A stretch of 16,474 nucleotides of DNA from an uncultured beta proteobacterium (lineage in GTDB: Bacteria > Pseudomonadota > Gammaproteobacteria > Burkholderiales > Burkholderiaceae). Both the position numbers and the translations under genes were made by a program. The stretch lies in NCBI GenBank assembly GCA_903944255.1, contig CAJARE010000308.1, positions 1 through 16,474 on the forward strand. Direction: 5' to 3'. The notes under the pieces were generated by a model. The model ran no database searches. It had not been told where the DNA came from and saw only the letters and a program-made list of their open reading frames with translations. The stretch's first letter is position 1. Each line of letters opens with the position of its first letter. This document shows positions 6,699-13,688 of the stretch, in pieces.

Positions 6699-6878
6699 AT
6701 GAAGCGACAGATACCTAAAACACAAATAGCCCTTGAATACATAGGGAAGGGGATGACTGCTGCCCAGGCAGCTCGAAAGTTAGAGATCTCTGAATCTGGG
6801 GTGTATGCAGCCTTAAGAAAAACCAAGGCTAAAGATCTTGGTTGTTGTCCAACATGTGGTTACAAACTAAGGAAATAA
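6699..6878 (+). CDS. Small helix-turn-helix protein with a CPTC zinc-knuckle-like tail
   Basis: The 59-residue product has a helix-turn-helix of the Hin/transposase-like kind at about 8-42: TQIALEYIGKG, then MTAAQAARKLEI, then the recognition-like helix SESGVYAALRKTK. The tail CCPTCGYKLRK (49-59) holds Cys50-x-x-Cys53, half of a zinc ribbon, so a metal site would need Cys49 or a dimer. The protein is strongly basic and presumably binds DNA. The start is the ATG at 6699. An in-frame TTG at 6651 is unlikely because it precedes the TATAAT box. The Shine-Dalgarno is weak (AGAG, 4 nt). The next gene starts 1 nt after the stop, with its Shine-Dalgarno inside this gene, so the two form an operon. 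The role is inferred: a transcription regulator, or a relic of a mobile element's DNA-binding protein. Confidence 0.7.
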   Translation: MKRQIPKTQIALEYIGKGMTAAQAARKLEISESGVYAALRKTKAKDLGCCPTCGYKLRK

Positions 6879-6879
6879 A

Positions 6880-7176
6880 ATGAAGAAAACCCTTTTAGCA
6901 GTTGCTTGTATTTCTGTGGCGGCATTGGCTTATGCTAATAACGTGTCTGACTCTGCAGAGCTCGTTACCCAGCAATGTAAGATCTCAGCTGAAGCAGTGG
7001 GGACCTTGAAGCACTTACGATATGGCAATACCGCCATTCGAAAAGATGTTGGAATGTTGATTCATCAGAGTCTTAAAACAGCCGAAAACAGAGAGATTGC
7101 TAATAAGACCCTAAACCTGATGGTCGATGACAAGCTGAGTGATGTAAGAAGTCTAGAGGGTAAGTATTGTTCTTGA
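6880..7176 (+). CDS. Small secreted (periplasmic) two-cysteine protein
   Basis: The 98-residue product has a signal peptide: MKK, a hydrophobic core (4-16) and a likely cleavage after AYA at residue 19. The mature 79 residues look helical and hold exactly two cysteines, Cys33 and Cys97 (next to last), which could form one disulfide in the periplasm. The stretch CKISAEAVGTLKHLRYGN resembles small secreted proteins with a C..A...R..G pattern, but no named family is recognised. A good Shine-Dalgarno (AAGGAA, 6869-6874, 5 nt spacing) supports the start. It lies 1 nt after the HTH gene, so that protein may control it. No function is proposed. Confidence 0.75.
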   Translation: MKKTLLAVACISVAALAYANNVSDSAELVTQQCKISAEAVGTLKHLRYGNTAIRKDVGMLIHQSLKTAENREIANKTLNLMVDDKLSDVRSLEGKYCS

Positions 7177-7281
7177 GCTTATTAATTTCTGGTGGTCAAA
7201 TTAGTCATTCGGTTTGTATCAATTAAACTCTAGTAGCAATAATTGACAGTGCTATATCAGTGATTCAAATTGAAAGAGTAA

Positions 7282-7326
7282 ATGAGCAGTGATTATTTAA
7301 AAACAGTAGCGTATGTAACAGTATGA
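7282..7326 (+). CDS. Candidate 14-residue leader peptide coupled to the histidine kinase
   Basis: The ORF starts at ATG 7282 and ends at TGA 7324-7326, giving MSSDYLKTVAYVTV. It is preceded by GAAAGAG (7272-7278) 3 nt upstream, a purine-rich but rather close Shine-Dalgarno. Its stop overlaps the kinase start as ATGA (7323-7326), the classical arrangement for translational coupling, and the kinase ATG has no Shine-Dalgarno of its own. It is not rich in any one amino acid, so attenuation by charged tRNA is not suggested. It may be a translation-initiation helper only. The call rests on arrangement, not homology. Confidence 0.4.
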   Translation: MSSDYLKTVAYVTV

Positions 7327-8765
7327 AGTTACTGATTTCTCTGTATTTCTTTATATTAGCCATTATTCAGGCTGGACTACTGCTTGGTGTCTTCTTTTAC
7401 TATCGCGCAAAACTGACAGTACGCCCTGGACAATTTTGGATTCCCTCTTTATTTATTAGTGTATTAGCACTGACCACCTTTGGCATCGGCATCCTCTGGG
7501 TTGAAGATGTAATGAATCCCCGATTTAACTTTACGATTTCCAATACCCTTTTTTATATTGCTGCAGCTTTACAGGCCTTATTCTTTTCATCTCTGAATAG
7601 GGTAGTTTCCAAAAAAGAATTTATTGCTTTTGGTATTTCGGCGCTCATATTTTTTGGTGCTTTTGAAGCCATGAGAGTAGCCGGAACTTATGAGAGTCGA
7701 ACGATATTTCTAGCATCAATAATGTCACTTCTTTTTCTGTGGCAAATTATTCAGCTAAAAATTAAGAGAAAACGCAATCCATCCATTGCACTTCGCCTAT
7801 TACAGTATTTAAGCTTTATTGAGATGGCGCTCAATCTTTATCGCATCTTCTTTTTGTTTTCATCATCAACAGTCATCAGCATGGTTTCTGAAATTCCTCA
7901 GATATTGATCTTAATCACTGTAGGAATTTTGTTAATTAATACCCTTTCATATATTTTTACTGTTGCATATTGGGCTGAACGTATTTCAATCGATAATTAT
8001 CAAAAGAGGGTTGAAAATACGGAAATTAAATCTCTTTTAGATGAGCGGGAGCTATTAATAGCATCTTTGCTAAAAGCGAATAAAACATCAGTCACTGGCG
8101 CATTGTCTGCCTCTATTGCGCATGAGTTAAATCAACCTCTAGCTGCTACTACTTTAAATATTCAGTATTTGCAGAAGAAATTAGCTGATGGTGATTTAAG
8201 TACCGCAACACAAGTAGAAATTTTAAATGCCTTGATGGTTGACAATCAGCGATCTGCAAGCATTATTCGCTCTTTGAGGGGAATTTTTTCAGATAAGAAG
8301 GTTGGTGTAGAAAGATTTATCTTCCCCAATCTGATGGAATCCATCGTTAGTATCCTTAAGCCTGAACTTACGGCCCAAAAAATTCAACTGAAACTCAGTT
8401 TAGATCCTGAATTGAGAATTCAAGGGAATCGTGACGAGCTGCAGCAGGTCATGTTGAATTTGGTCGGTAATGCGATTCAGGCGCTCAATACAAATAATCA
8501 ATCTCTAAAGATTATTTCCATTAAAGGGCGATACATTTCTGAGGGTACTGAAATCTCTGTCACTGATAATGGAATGGGTGTGCCCCTATCATCTCAAGAG
8601 CATCTTTTTGACTTGCTTACTGGGAGTAAATCAAAGGGAATGGGTTTAGGGCTTTGGCTTTGTAAACATATTATTACGCGTCATGGCGGTAAGATTTTTT
8701 ATCAGGATGCAGAAAATGGTGGAGCGCAATTTGTGATTCGGCTCCCCTTAAAATCTCCTCTTTAG
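7323..8765 (+). CDS. Orphan membrane sensor histidine kinase with seven N-terminal helices
   Basis: This 480-residue protein is an inner-membrane histidine kinase. About seven hydrophobic segments fall near residues 3-26, 38-60, 72-92, 99-119, 127-146, 155-180 and 192-216, with no large periplasmic domain, so it may sense a signal in or near the membrane. A short coiled-coil-like linker (222-252) leads to the dimerisation/phosphoacceptor helix with HELNQPLAA, His267 being the phosphorylation site. The ATP-binding domain shows the N box (LNLVGNAIQAL, Asn383), the G1 box (TDNGMGV, Asp415) and the G2 box (GMGLGL, 439-444), so it should be active. The H box type resembles FixL/DctB-like kinases. 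No response regulator gene is in the window. The start is the ATG overlapping a leader ORF by ATGA. The gene ends 9 nt from the convergent CoA-transferase gene. Its base use is AT-rich relative to flanking housekeeping genes. Confidence 0.9.
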   Translation: MKLLISLYFFILAIIQAGLLLGVFFYYRAKLTVRPGQFWIPSLFISVLALTTFGIGILWVEDVMNPRFNFTISNTLFYIAAALQALFFSSLNRVVSKKEFIAFGISALIFFGAFEAMRVAGTYESRTIFLASIMSLLFLWQIIQLKIKRKRNPSIALRLLQYLSFIEMALNLYRIFFLFSSSTVISMVSEIPQILILITVGILLINTLSYIFTVAYWAERISIDNYQKRVENTEIKSLLDERELLIASLLKANKTSVTGALSASIAHELNQPLAATTLNIQYLQKKLADGDLSTATQVEILNALMVDNQRSASIIRSLRGIFSDKKVGVERFIFPNLMESIVSILKPELTAQKIQLKLSLDPELRIQGNRDELQQVMLNLVGNAIQALNTNNQSLKIISIKGRYISEGTEISVTDNGMGVPLSSQEHLFDLLTGSKSKGMGLGLWLCKHIITRHGGKIFYQDAENGGAQFVIRLPLKSPL

Positions 8766-8774
8766 CCAAGCCCT

Positions 8775-10001
8775 TTACGGGGTAAAAGCGCCACCAGCCT
8801 CAAGGGCACCAATAGCTTCAGTTGTGATCCCCAACTCTGCCAATATCTCACTATTATGTTCACCCAATAAAGGAGGGTGTCTGCGCACCTGTTGAGGGGT
8901 GCCATTCATTTTTACGGCAAATCCAATATTGGGGACTTTGCCTTCAATGGGATGATCGATCTCCATCCGCATTTTGCGATGTTGCCCATGGTCACTATCA
9001 AATGCCTGGGGATAAGTGTTAATCGGCCCTGCAGGAATACCTGCAGCTAACAACAGATCGACCCATTCTTCGCTGGTTTTTTGAATAAAGGTTTTTTCTA
9101 ATTCAAGAGCTAACTCTAGGCGATTGGCTAGTCGCAATGGATTTGTTACAAAACGCGCATCCTCAAATAACTCTGGACGATTAATTTTTTCGCAAAGCAG
9201 CTTCCATAGCTTCTGATTAGTTGCCCCCATCACAAAATAGCCGTCAGCAGCTTTCATTGCTTGGTAGGGCGCACTCATATGATTTGCAGTACCAAGCTTA
9301 TAGGGTTCAACTCCTGTACCCCAATATTGAGCGGTATCCCAAATTGAAAACGCCAATGCAGAGTCAAATAAGGAGGCATCGATGAATTGACCTTCGCCAG
9401 ATTTGGTTTTACCGATATAAGCAGACAAGATGCCGTATACCGCAAATAGCGCGCATCCAATGTCAGCCACTGGAACCCCCGCTTTTACCGGTGGGCCATC
9501 TGGGTAGCCAGTCACGCTCATGATGCCTGACATCGCTTGTGCCATTAAATCGAATCCTGGCCGATCTGCCCAGGGTCCAGTTTGACCAAAGCCGGAGATG
9601 CTGGCATATACCAAGCCGGGATTGATGACTTGAAGAGTAGGGTAGTCGATACCCAGTTTTTTCATGACACCAGGTCGATAGTTCTCAACCAAAATATCAG
9701 CAGTTTTGACTAATTCAAAAAACACTTTTTTACCGGCGTCAGTTTTTAAATTTAGGGTAATACTACGTTTATTGCGGTTCATATTCAGAAAGCCCATGCT
9801 ATCTGAACCTTTCATCTTGAAGCCCATAGCCCCTCGGGTTTGATCTCCTGTACCAGGAGGTTCTACCTTAATGACATCTGCTCCTAGATCAGCTAGAAGC
9901 ATGCAGCAATATGGCCCAGCCATGACCTGACTAACATCCAAAACCCTTACTCCAGCAAGAGGTAGTGGTGCTTTTATCTGATTTATAGGTGTTTTCGTCA
10001 T
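8775..10001 (-). CDS. Class III (CaiB/BaiF) CoA-transferase
   Basis: The 408-residue product belongs to the family III CoA-transferases (formyl-CoA transferase, CaiB, BaiF), which move CoA between carboxylic acids through a covalent acyl-aspartate. Length is typical. Motifs: the N-terminal LAGVRVLDVSQVMAGPYC (15-32), LADLGADVIKVEPPGTGDQTR (37-57), NRNKRSITLNLK (75-86), VENYRPGVM (105-113) and YASISGFGQTGPWADRPGFD (132-151). Asp180 in VADIGCAL aligns with catalytic Asp169 of formyl-CoA transferase. The substrate cannot be read from sequence. It is divergent from the Bug receptor gene, with 79 nt between, and may share its regulation. A weak GAG-type Shine-Dalgarno precedes the ATG at 10001. 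Confidence 0.92.
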   Translation of the reverse strand: MTKTPINQIKAPLPLAGVRVLDVSQVMAGPYCCMLLADLGADVIKVEPPGTGDQTRGAMGFKMKGSDSMGFLNMNRNKRSITLNLKTDAGKKVFFELVKTADILVENYRPGVMKKLGIDYPTLQVINPGLVYASISGFGQTGPWADRPGFDLMAQAMSGIMSVTGYPDGPPVKAGVPVADIGCALFAVYGILSAYIGKTKSGEGQFIDASLFDSALAFSIWDTAQYWGTGVEPYKLGTANHMSAPYQAMKAADGYFVMGATNQKLWKLLCEKINRPELFEDARFVTNPLRLANRLELALELEKTFIQKTSEEWVDLLLAAGIPAGPINTYPQAFDSDHGQHRKMRMEIDHPIEGKVPNIGFAVKMNGTPQQVRRHPPLLGEHNSEILAELGITTEAIGALEAGGAFTP

Positions 10002-10080
10002 TGTCTCAATGGTTTATCTACGTTTAGAATGATCTTCTAATAGTATCAAACACCATGAAAACAAAATTGGAGACCCTATC

Positions 10081-11067
10081 TTGCTGATTGCGCCAAAGTC
10101 CACTGCTCGTATTCTTCTAGCGCTGATGATCGGCGCTTTTCCTTTACTCTCATTTGCACAGACAAACTATCCTACTAAGTCTATTCGTTTAATCGTTGGT
10201 TTTGCTCCTGGTGGTGGAACTGATATTGTGGCGCGTGCAATCGCCCCTAAAATGAGTGAGATTTTGGGTCAAAGTATTGTGATTGAGAATAGGTCAGGCG
10301 CAGCAGGAACCATCGGTGCTGATTTAGTCGCTAAATCAAACCCTGATGGATATACCCTTTTAATGGGGCACTCTAATTCCAACGCCATATCTCCATTTGT
10401 TCTCACAAATGTTCCCTATAACCCAGCTACCGATTTCACACCTATTACGTATTTGGGTTATGTGCCTAATGTGTTGGTTGTGAAATCATCATTGCCAGTG
10501 AACTCCGTAGCGCAACTGATTTCCTTAGCTAAATCAAACCCAGGGCAAATGACTTATGGATCATCCGGTATTGGTAGCACGCAACATTTAGCAGGTGCAC
10601 TATTTTCTAAGATTGCTGGCATCTCAATGAATCACGTTCCCTATAAAGGAAGCGGTCAAGCGATTATTGATTTACTCGGCGGTCAAATTACGATGAACTT
10701 TGATACATTGCCACCCAATTTGCAGCAAATTAGGCAAGGCAATTTAAAAGCTTTAGCGATCTCTACGCCAAAACGTTTAAGCCTATTGCCAAATGTACCT
10801 ACATTTAATGAAGTAGGTATTGTCGGTTTTGATGTTACCAATTGGTACTCTGTAATGGGGCCAAAGAGTATGGACCCGGCAGTAGTTAATAAAATTGACC
10901 AAGCGGTTAAAGCAGCAATGAATGATCCTGAGATTAAGAAAACCCTTGACTCACAAGGACTACAGCCAGAGGGGCCTACAACTCCTGCAGCATTTAGTCT
11001 CTTTTTGGCAGGTGAGCTTGTTAAATATCAACGCTTGGTCAAAAGTTTAAATATCAAGCCTGAGTGA
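10081..11067 (+). CDS. Bug-family tripartite tricarboxylate transporter substrate-binding protein
   Basis: This is a 328-residue periplasmic receptor of the TctC/Bug family, which binds carboxylates and related small molecules and is greatly expanded in Burkholderiales. A signal peptide is visible (hydrophobic 10-22, probable cleavage after SFA at 26), followed by the family hallmarks YPTKSIRLIVGFAPGGGTD (30-48), ENRSGAAGTIGADLVAKS (73-90), NPDGYTLL and YGSSGIGSTQHLAGALF. The start is TTG at 10081, supported by GGAGA at 10069-10073 with 7-nt spacing; no ATG in frame lies upstream of the signal peptide. The membrane genes tctA and tctB are not in the window, so it is an orphan receptor that may serve a transporter elsewhere or a sensor. 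It lies 10 nt before the crotonase gene, likely an operon. Confidence 0.92.
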   Translation: MLIAPKSTARILLALMIGAFPLLSFAQTNYPTKSIRLIVGFAPGGGTDIVARAIAPKMSEILGQSIVIENRSGAAGTIGADLVAKSNPDGYTLLMGHSNSNAISPFVLTNVPYNPATDFTPITYLGYVPNVLVVKSSLPVNSVAQLISLAKSNPGQMTYGSSGIGSTQHLAGALFSKIAGISMNHVPYKGSGQAIIDLLGGQITMNFDTLPPNLQQIRQGNLKALAISTPKRLSLLPNVPTFNEVGIVGFDVTNWYSVMGPKSMDPAVVNKIDQAVKAAMNDPEIKKTLDSQGLQPEGPTTPAAFSLFLAGELVKYQRLVKSLNIKPE

Positions 11068-11077
11068 GCCATCATTC

Positions 11078-11875
11078 ATGAGCTCTCAAGAGCATCAGGA
11101 CAAGATTGCACAAGTAGTATTGGAGGTGCGCGGCAATATTGCTTACATGACCTTTGATCATGTTGTGGCCCGTAATGCTATGACGGTGGGTATGTATCAG
11201 AGCCTGCAGACCCTATGCATGGATATTGCACGGCAACCAGAAATTCGGATTCTGGTTCTGCGTGGCGCAGGAGGAAAGTCTTTTGTAGCCGGTAGTGATA
11301 TTGCTCAGTTCGCCGATTTTCAAAGTGGACAAGATGGACTTCACTACGAAGAGAGAATCGATCAATATCTGGCTCCTTTAGCAATGCTTCCTATTCCAAC
11401 CATTGCGGTGATTGAGGGTATGGCTGTAGGTGGTGGTTTAGCGATCGCCACCTGCTGTGATTTTCGCATCGCAACCCCAGATGCCCGCTTTGGAGTTCCG
11501 ATTGCCAAAACGCTCGGAAATTGTTTATCGGCTAGTAATTTAGCGTGGTTAGTGAGTCATTTAGGTATTCCGATTGTCAAGCGCATGCTGCTGTTGGCAG
11601 AAATGATTTCTGCGCCAGAGCTATTGAAGCAAGGTTATTTATTCAATATATCTGAAGCGAAAGATCTCGATCAAGAAGTTCATGCATTGGCTGAGCGCCT
11701 TAGATCTTTAGCCCCAATCACCCAAAAATCCTCAAAGCTCATGTTGGCAAGACAGATTGCTAATCAAGCAAGCGATTGTCAGGATTTAATTAATGAGACC
11801 TACGCGAGTGCTGACTTTAAGCATGGTGTTGCATCTTTTTTGAGTGGAGTGGCTCCAAGATGGACGGGAAAGTAA
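11078..11875 (+). CDS. Enoyl-CoA hydratase/isomerase (crotonase) family protein lacking both classical glutamates
   Basis: The 265-residue crotonase-fold protein keeps the CoA-ester oxyanion hole: KSFVAGSDIAQF (67-78) and GMAVGGGLAIATCCDFRIA (114-132). By alignment with rat enoyl-CoA hydratase, the two catalytic glutamates (Glu144 and Glu164) fall on Ala122 (GGGLAIA) and Ile142 (FGVPIAKTLGN). Ordinary hydration is therefore unlikely and another crotonase reaction, or a CoA-binding role, is more probable. The rest of the fold looks intact, with a typical C-terminal helical region. It follows the Bug gene by 10 nt and sits near the CoA-transferase, which suggests a shared CoA-linked pathway. 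No strong Shine-Dalgarno is seen, so coupling to the upstream gene is possible. It ends 1 nt from the convergent hemW stop. Confidence 0.88.
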   Translation: MSSQEHQDKIAQVVLEVRGNIAYMTFDHVVARNAMTVGMYQSLQTLCMDIARQPEIRILVLRGAGGKSFVAGSDIAQFADFQSGQDGLHYEERIDQYLAPLAMLPIPTIAVIEGMAVGGGLAIATCCDFRIATPDARFGVPIAKTLGNCLSASNLAWLVSHLGIPIVKRMLLLAEMISAPELLKQGYLFNISEAKDLDQEVHALAERLRSLAPITQKSSKLMLARQIANQASDCQDLINETYASADFKHGVASFLSGVAPRWTGK

Positions 11876-11876
11876 G

Positions 11877-13085
11877 TTAATCTAAAAATAGTTCTTGAAG
11901 ATTATTGAGATATCGTAAGCCTTGAGGGGTTCCTTTCAGAACGGTGGGATCGGGATCAAGCAGACCTTTTTTGCTCGCCTGATCTAATCCTTTGCTAATA
12001 GAGCTCAGCGGAAGTCCTGTTCGCTCAGAGAAGGTATTGGTGGCTACACCATCCGTTAGCCTCAAGGTGTTGAGCATAAATTCAAAAGGAAGGTCTGCTG
12101 CAGAAATTTCTTTTGACTCAATCAAGGCATTGCCTTTTTGTTCGATGGCCTGCATGTAGGTTTCTGGATGGCGTTCACGAACCTGACGAGTAACTTTGTC
12201 AGGAAAAGAAATTTTTCCATGAGCACCAGCGCCAATACCAATGTAATCACCAAAGCGCCAGTAATTTAAATTATGTTTGCACTCCATACCTGGCTTAGCA
12301 TACGCAGATATCTCATAACGCTTAAATCCCGCTTTAGTCAGCAGGTCTAGGCTTTGTTCAAAGATTGCATCTACTTCATCCTCGTTAGGCAGCTTAGGCG
12401 GAAAGTTAGCAAAGTACGTATTGGGCTCAAGAGTGAGGTTGTACAAAGACAGGTGGGGCGTCTTAAAGGCTAAGGCCGTTTCCACATCCCTCTTGGCATC
12501 ATCCAATGTCTGCATGGGTAGACCATACATTAAGTCTAAATTGACTGATTTGAAATGTTGTAAAGCGATTTCAATAGCACGCTTTGCTTCTGCTCCATTA
12601 TGAATACGTCCCAAGGCTTTAAGCTGTGCATCTTGAAAACTTTGAATCCCCAAAGAAACGCGAGTAATACCAGCTTTCGCAAAACCGGCAAACTTTTCAG
12701 TTTCTACTGAACGAGGATTGGCTTCCATCGTGATTTCAGCATCGGGTTCTAAATGGATACGCGCACGTATTGCAGACAGCAAGCTATCCATCCCCTGGGC
12801 GGAGAGCAGGCTCGGCGTTCCACCGCCGATGAAGATGCTGTGAACTTGTCTTCCCCAAATACGAGGTAGCTCAGTCTCTAAGTCAGCAATGAGCGCCTTG
12901 ATATAGCGAGTTTCATCAAAGCCATTAGAGGCCTGGAGATTCGATCCAGGTAGGACCTCTTTTATTTGATGTGAATTAAAGTCGCAGTAAGGACATTTCT
13001 TTTCACACCAAGGAAAATGAATATACAGCGACAGAGGTGGGAGCGCTTTTAATACAATTTTGTTGGTGTTGCTGCTAATCGCCAT
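11877..13085 (-). CDS. hemW: Radical SAM haem chaperone HemW
   Basis: HemW binds haem and helps place it in target proteins. It was long annotated as oxygen-independent coproporphyrinogen III oxidase. Of about 402 residues, the N terminus has YIHFPWCEKKCPYCDFNSH with Cys27, Cys31 and Cys34 for the 4Fe-4S cluster. True HemN has a fourth cysteine two residues on, where this protein has Phe, so HemW is the better name. The radical SAM core (SIFIGGGTPSLL, EANPRS, GIQSF, LMYGLP) and the HemN C-terminal domain follow. The start can be the ATG at 13085, which overlaps the rdgB stop as TGATG, or the GTG just before it at 13088; I chose the ATG. It is the last gene of rph-rdgB-hemW. Confidence 0.94.
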   Translation of the reverse strand: MAISSNTNKIVLKALPPLSLYIHFPWCEKKCPYCDFNSHQIKEVLPGSNLQASNGFDETRYIKALIADLETELPRIWGRQVHSIFIGGGTPSLLSAQGMDSLLSAIRARIHLEPDAEITMEANPRSVETEKFAGFAKAGITRVSLGIQSFQDAQLKALGRIHNGAEAKRAIEIALQHFKSVNLDLMYGLPMQTLDDAKRDVETALAFKTPHLSLYNLTLEPNTYFANFPPKLPNEDEVDAIFEQSLDLLTKAGFKRYEISAYAKPGMECKHNLNYWRFGDYIGIGAGAHGKISFPDKVTRQVRERHPETYMQAIEQKGNALIESKEISAADLPFEFMLNTLRLTDGVATNTFSERTGLPLSSISKGLDQASKKGLLDPDPTVLKGTPQGLRYLNNLQELFLD

Positions 13086-13678
13086 CACTTGGCTCGATCT
13101 TGTAATTGAGAAATTAATTCTCGTAATGCTTTGCCGCGATGGCTCAGAAGATTCTTGTTCTCAGGAGTCAATTGGGCTGCAGTCATTTGAAGATCGGGCA
13201 GGAAAAAATGAGGGTCATATCCAAAACCATGAGAACCGACAGCATCATCTAAAAACAAACCATGCCAGCGCGACTGCACAATCAATGGCTCAGGATCATT
13301 CGCATATTGCACCATCACTAGAGCGCAAACATAATGTGCTGCACGATCTTCAATGCCACGCAGGGCGGCAATTAATTTTTGATTGTTGGCGGCATCATTA
13401 GCAGGTTCACCTGCATAGCGCGCTGAGAAAACGCCTGGCTGACCGCCTAAGGCTTGTACACAGATGCCTGAATCATCAGCAAGTGCCGGCATACCACTAG
13501 CAGCGCTTGCATGACGTGCTTTGGTTAAAGCATTTTCCACAAAAGTATGATGTGGTTCTTCGCTCGCAGGAATGCCTAAATCTCCTTGAGGAATGACCTC
13601 AAAATGAAGCGGCGCTAATAGCTCTTGAAATTCTCGCAGTTTGCCAACGTTATTAGAGGCTAAGACCAGTTTTTGCAT
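13085..13678 (-). CDS. rdgB: dITP/XTP pyrophosphatase
   Basis: RdgB hydrolyses non-canonical purine triphosphates (dITP, XTP, ITP) to monophosphates and pyrophosphate, which keeps them out of DNA and RNA. The 197-residue length matches the HAM1/RdgB family. Motifs: LASNNVGKLREFQELL (6-21), FVENALTKARHAS (46-58), ALADDSGI with catalytic Asp69 (65-72), PGVFSARYAG (81-90), GFGYDPHF (151-158) and LSHRGKAL (178-185). It starts 10 nt after rph and its stop overlaps the hemW start, so these three are one transcription unit. Confidence 0.96.
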   Translation of the reverse strand: MQKLVLASNNVGKLREFQELLAPLHFEVIPQGDLGIPASEEPHHTFVENALTKARHASAASGMPALADDSGICVQALGGQPGVFSARYAGEPANDAANNQKLIAALRGIEDRAAHYVCALVMVQYANDPEPLIVQSRWHGLFLDDAVGSHGFGYDPHFFLPDLQMTAAQLTPENKNLLSHRGKALRELISQLQDRAK

Positions 13679-13688
13679 GCTTTACTGA

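Noticed and set aside
7243..7270. TTGACA at 7243-7248 as the kinase promoter
   Set aside because: The -35 hexamer is perfect, but the best -10 (TCAAAT, 16-nt spacing) is poor and would start the message inside the leader ORF's ribosome site. Not reported as a feature.
7258..7294. Direct repeat CAGTGATT (7258-7265 and 7287-7294)
   Set aside because: An 8-nt repeat in AT-rich DNA is expected by chance and no protein site is known to match it.
4851..8774. Integrated element with attL/attR at tRNA-Ser
   Set aside because: No integrase, transposase or duplicated tRNA 3' end was found, so a defined mobile element cannot be supported; only an accessory stretch is claimed.
10055..10087. Ten-codon ORF (ATG 10055) overlapping the TTG start of the Bug gene
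   Set aside because: It has no Shine-Dalgarno of its own, while GGAGA at 10069 is well placed for the TTG; a chance ORF is more likely.
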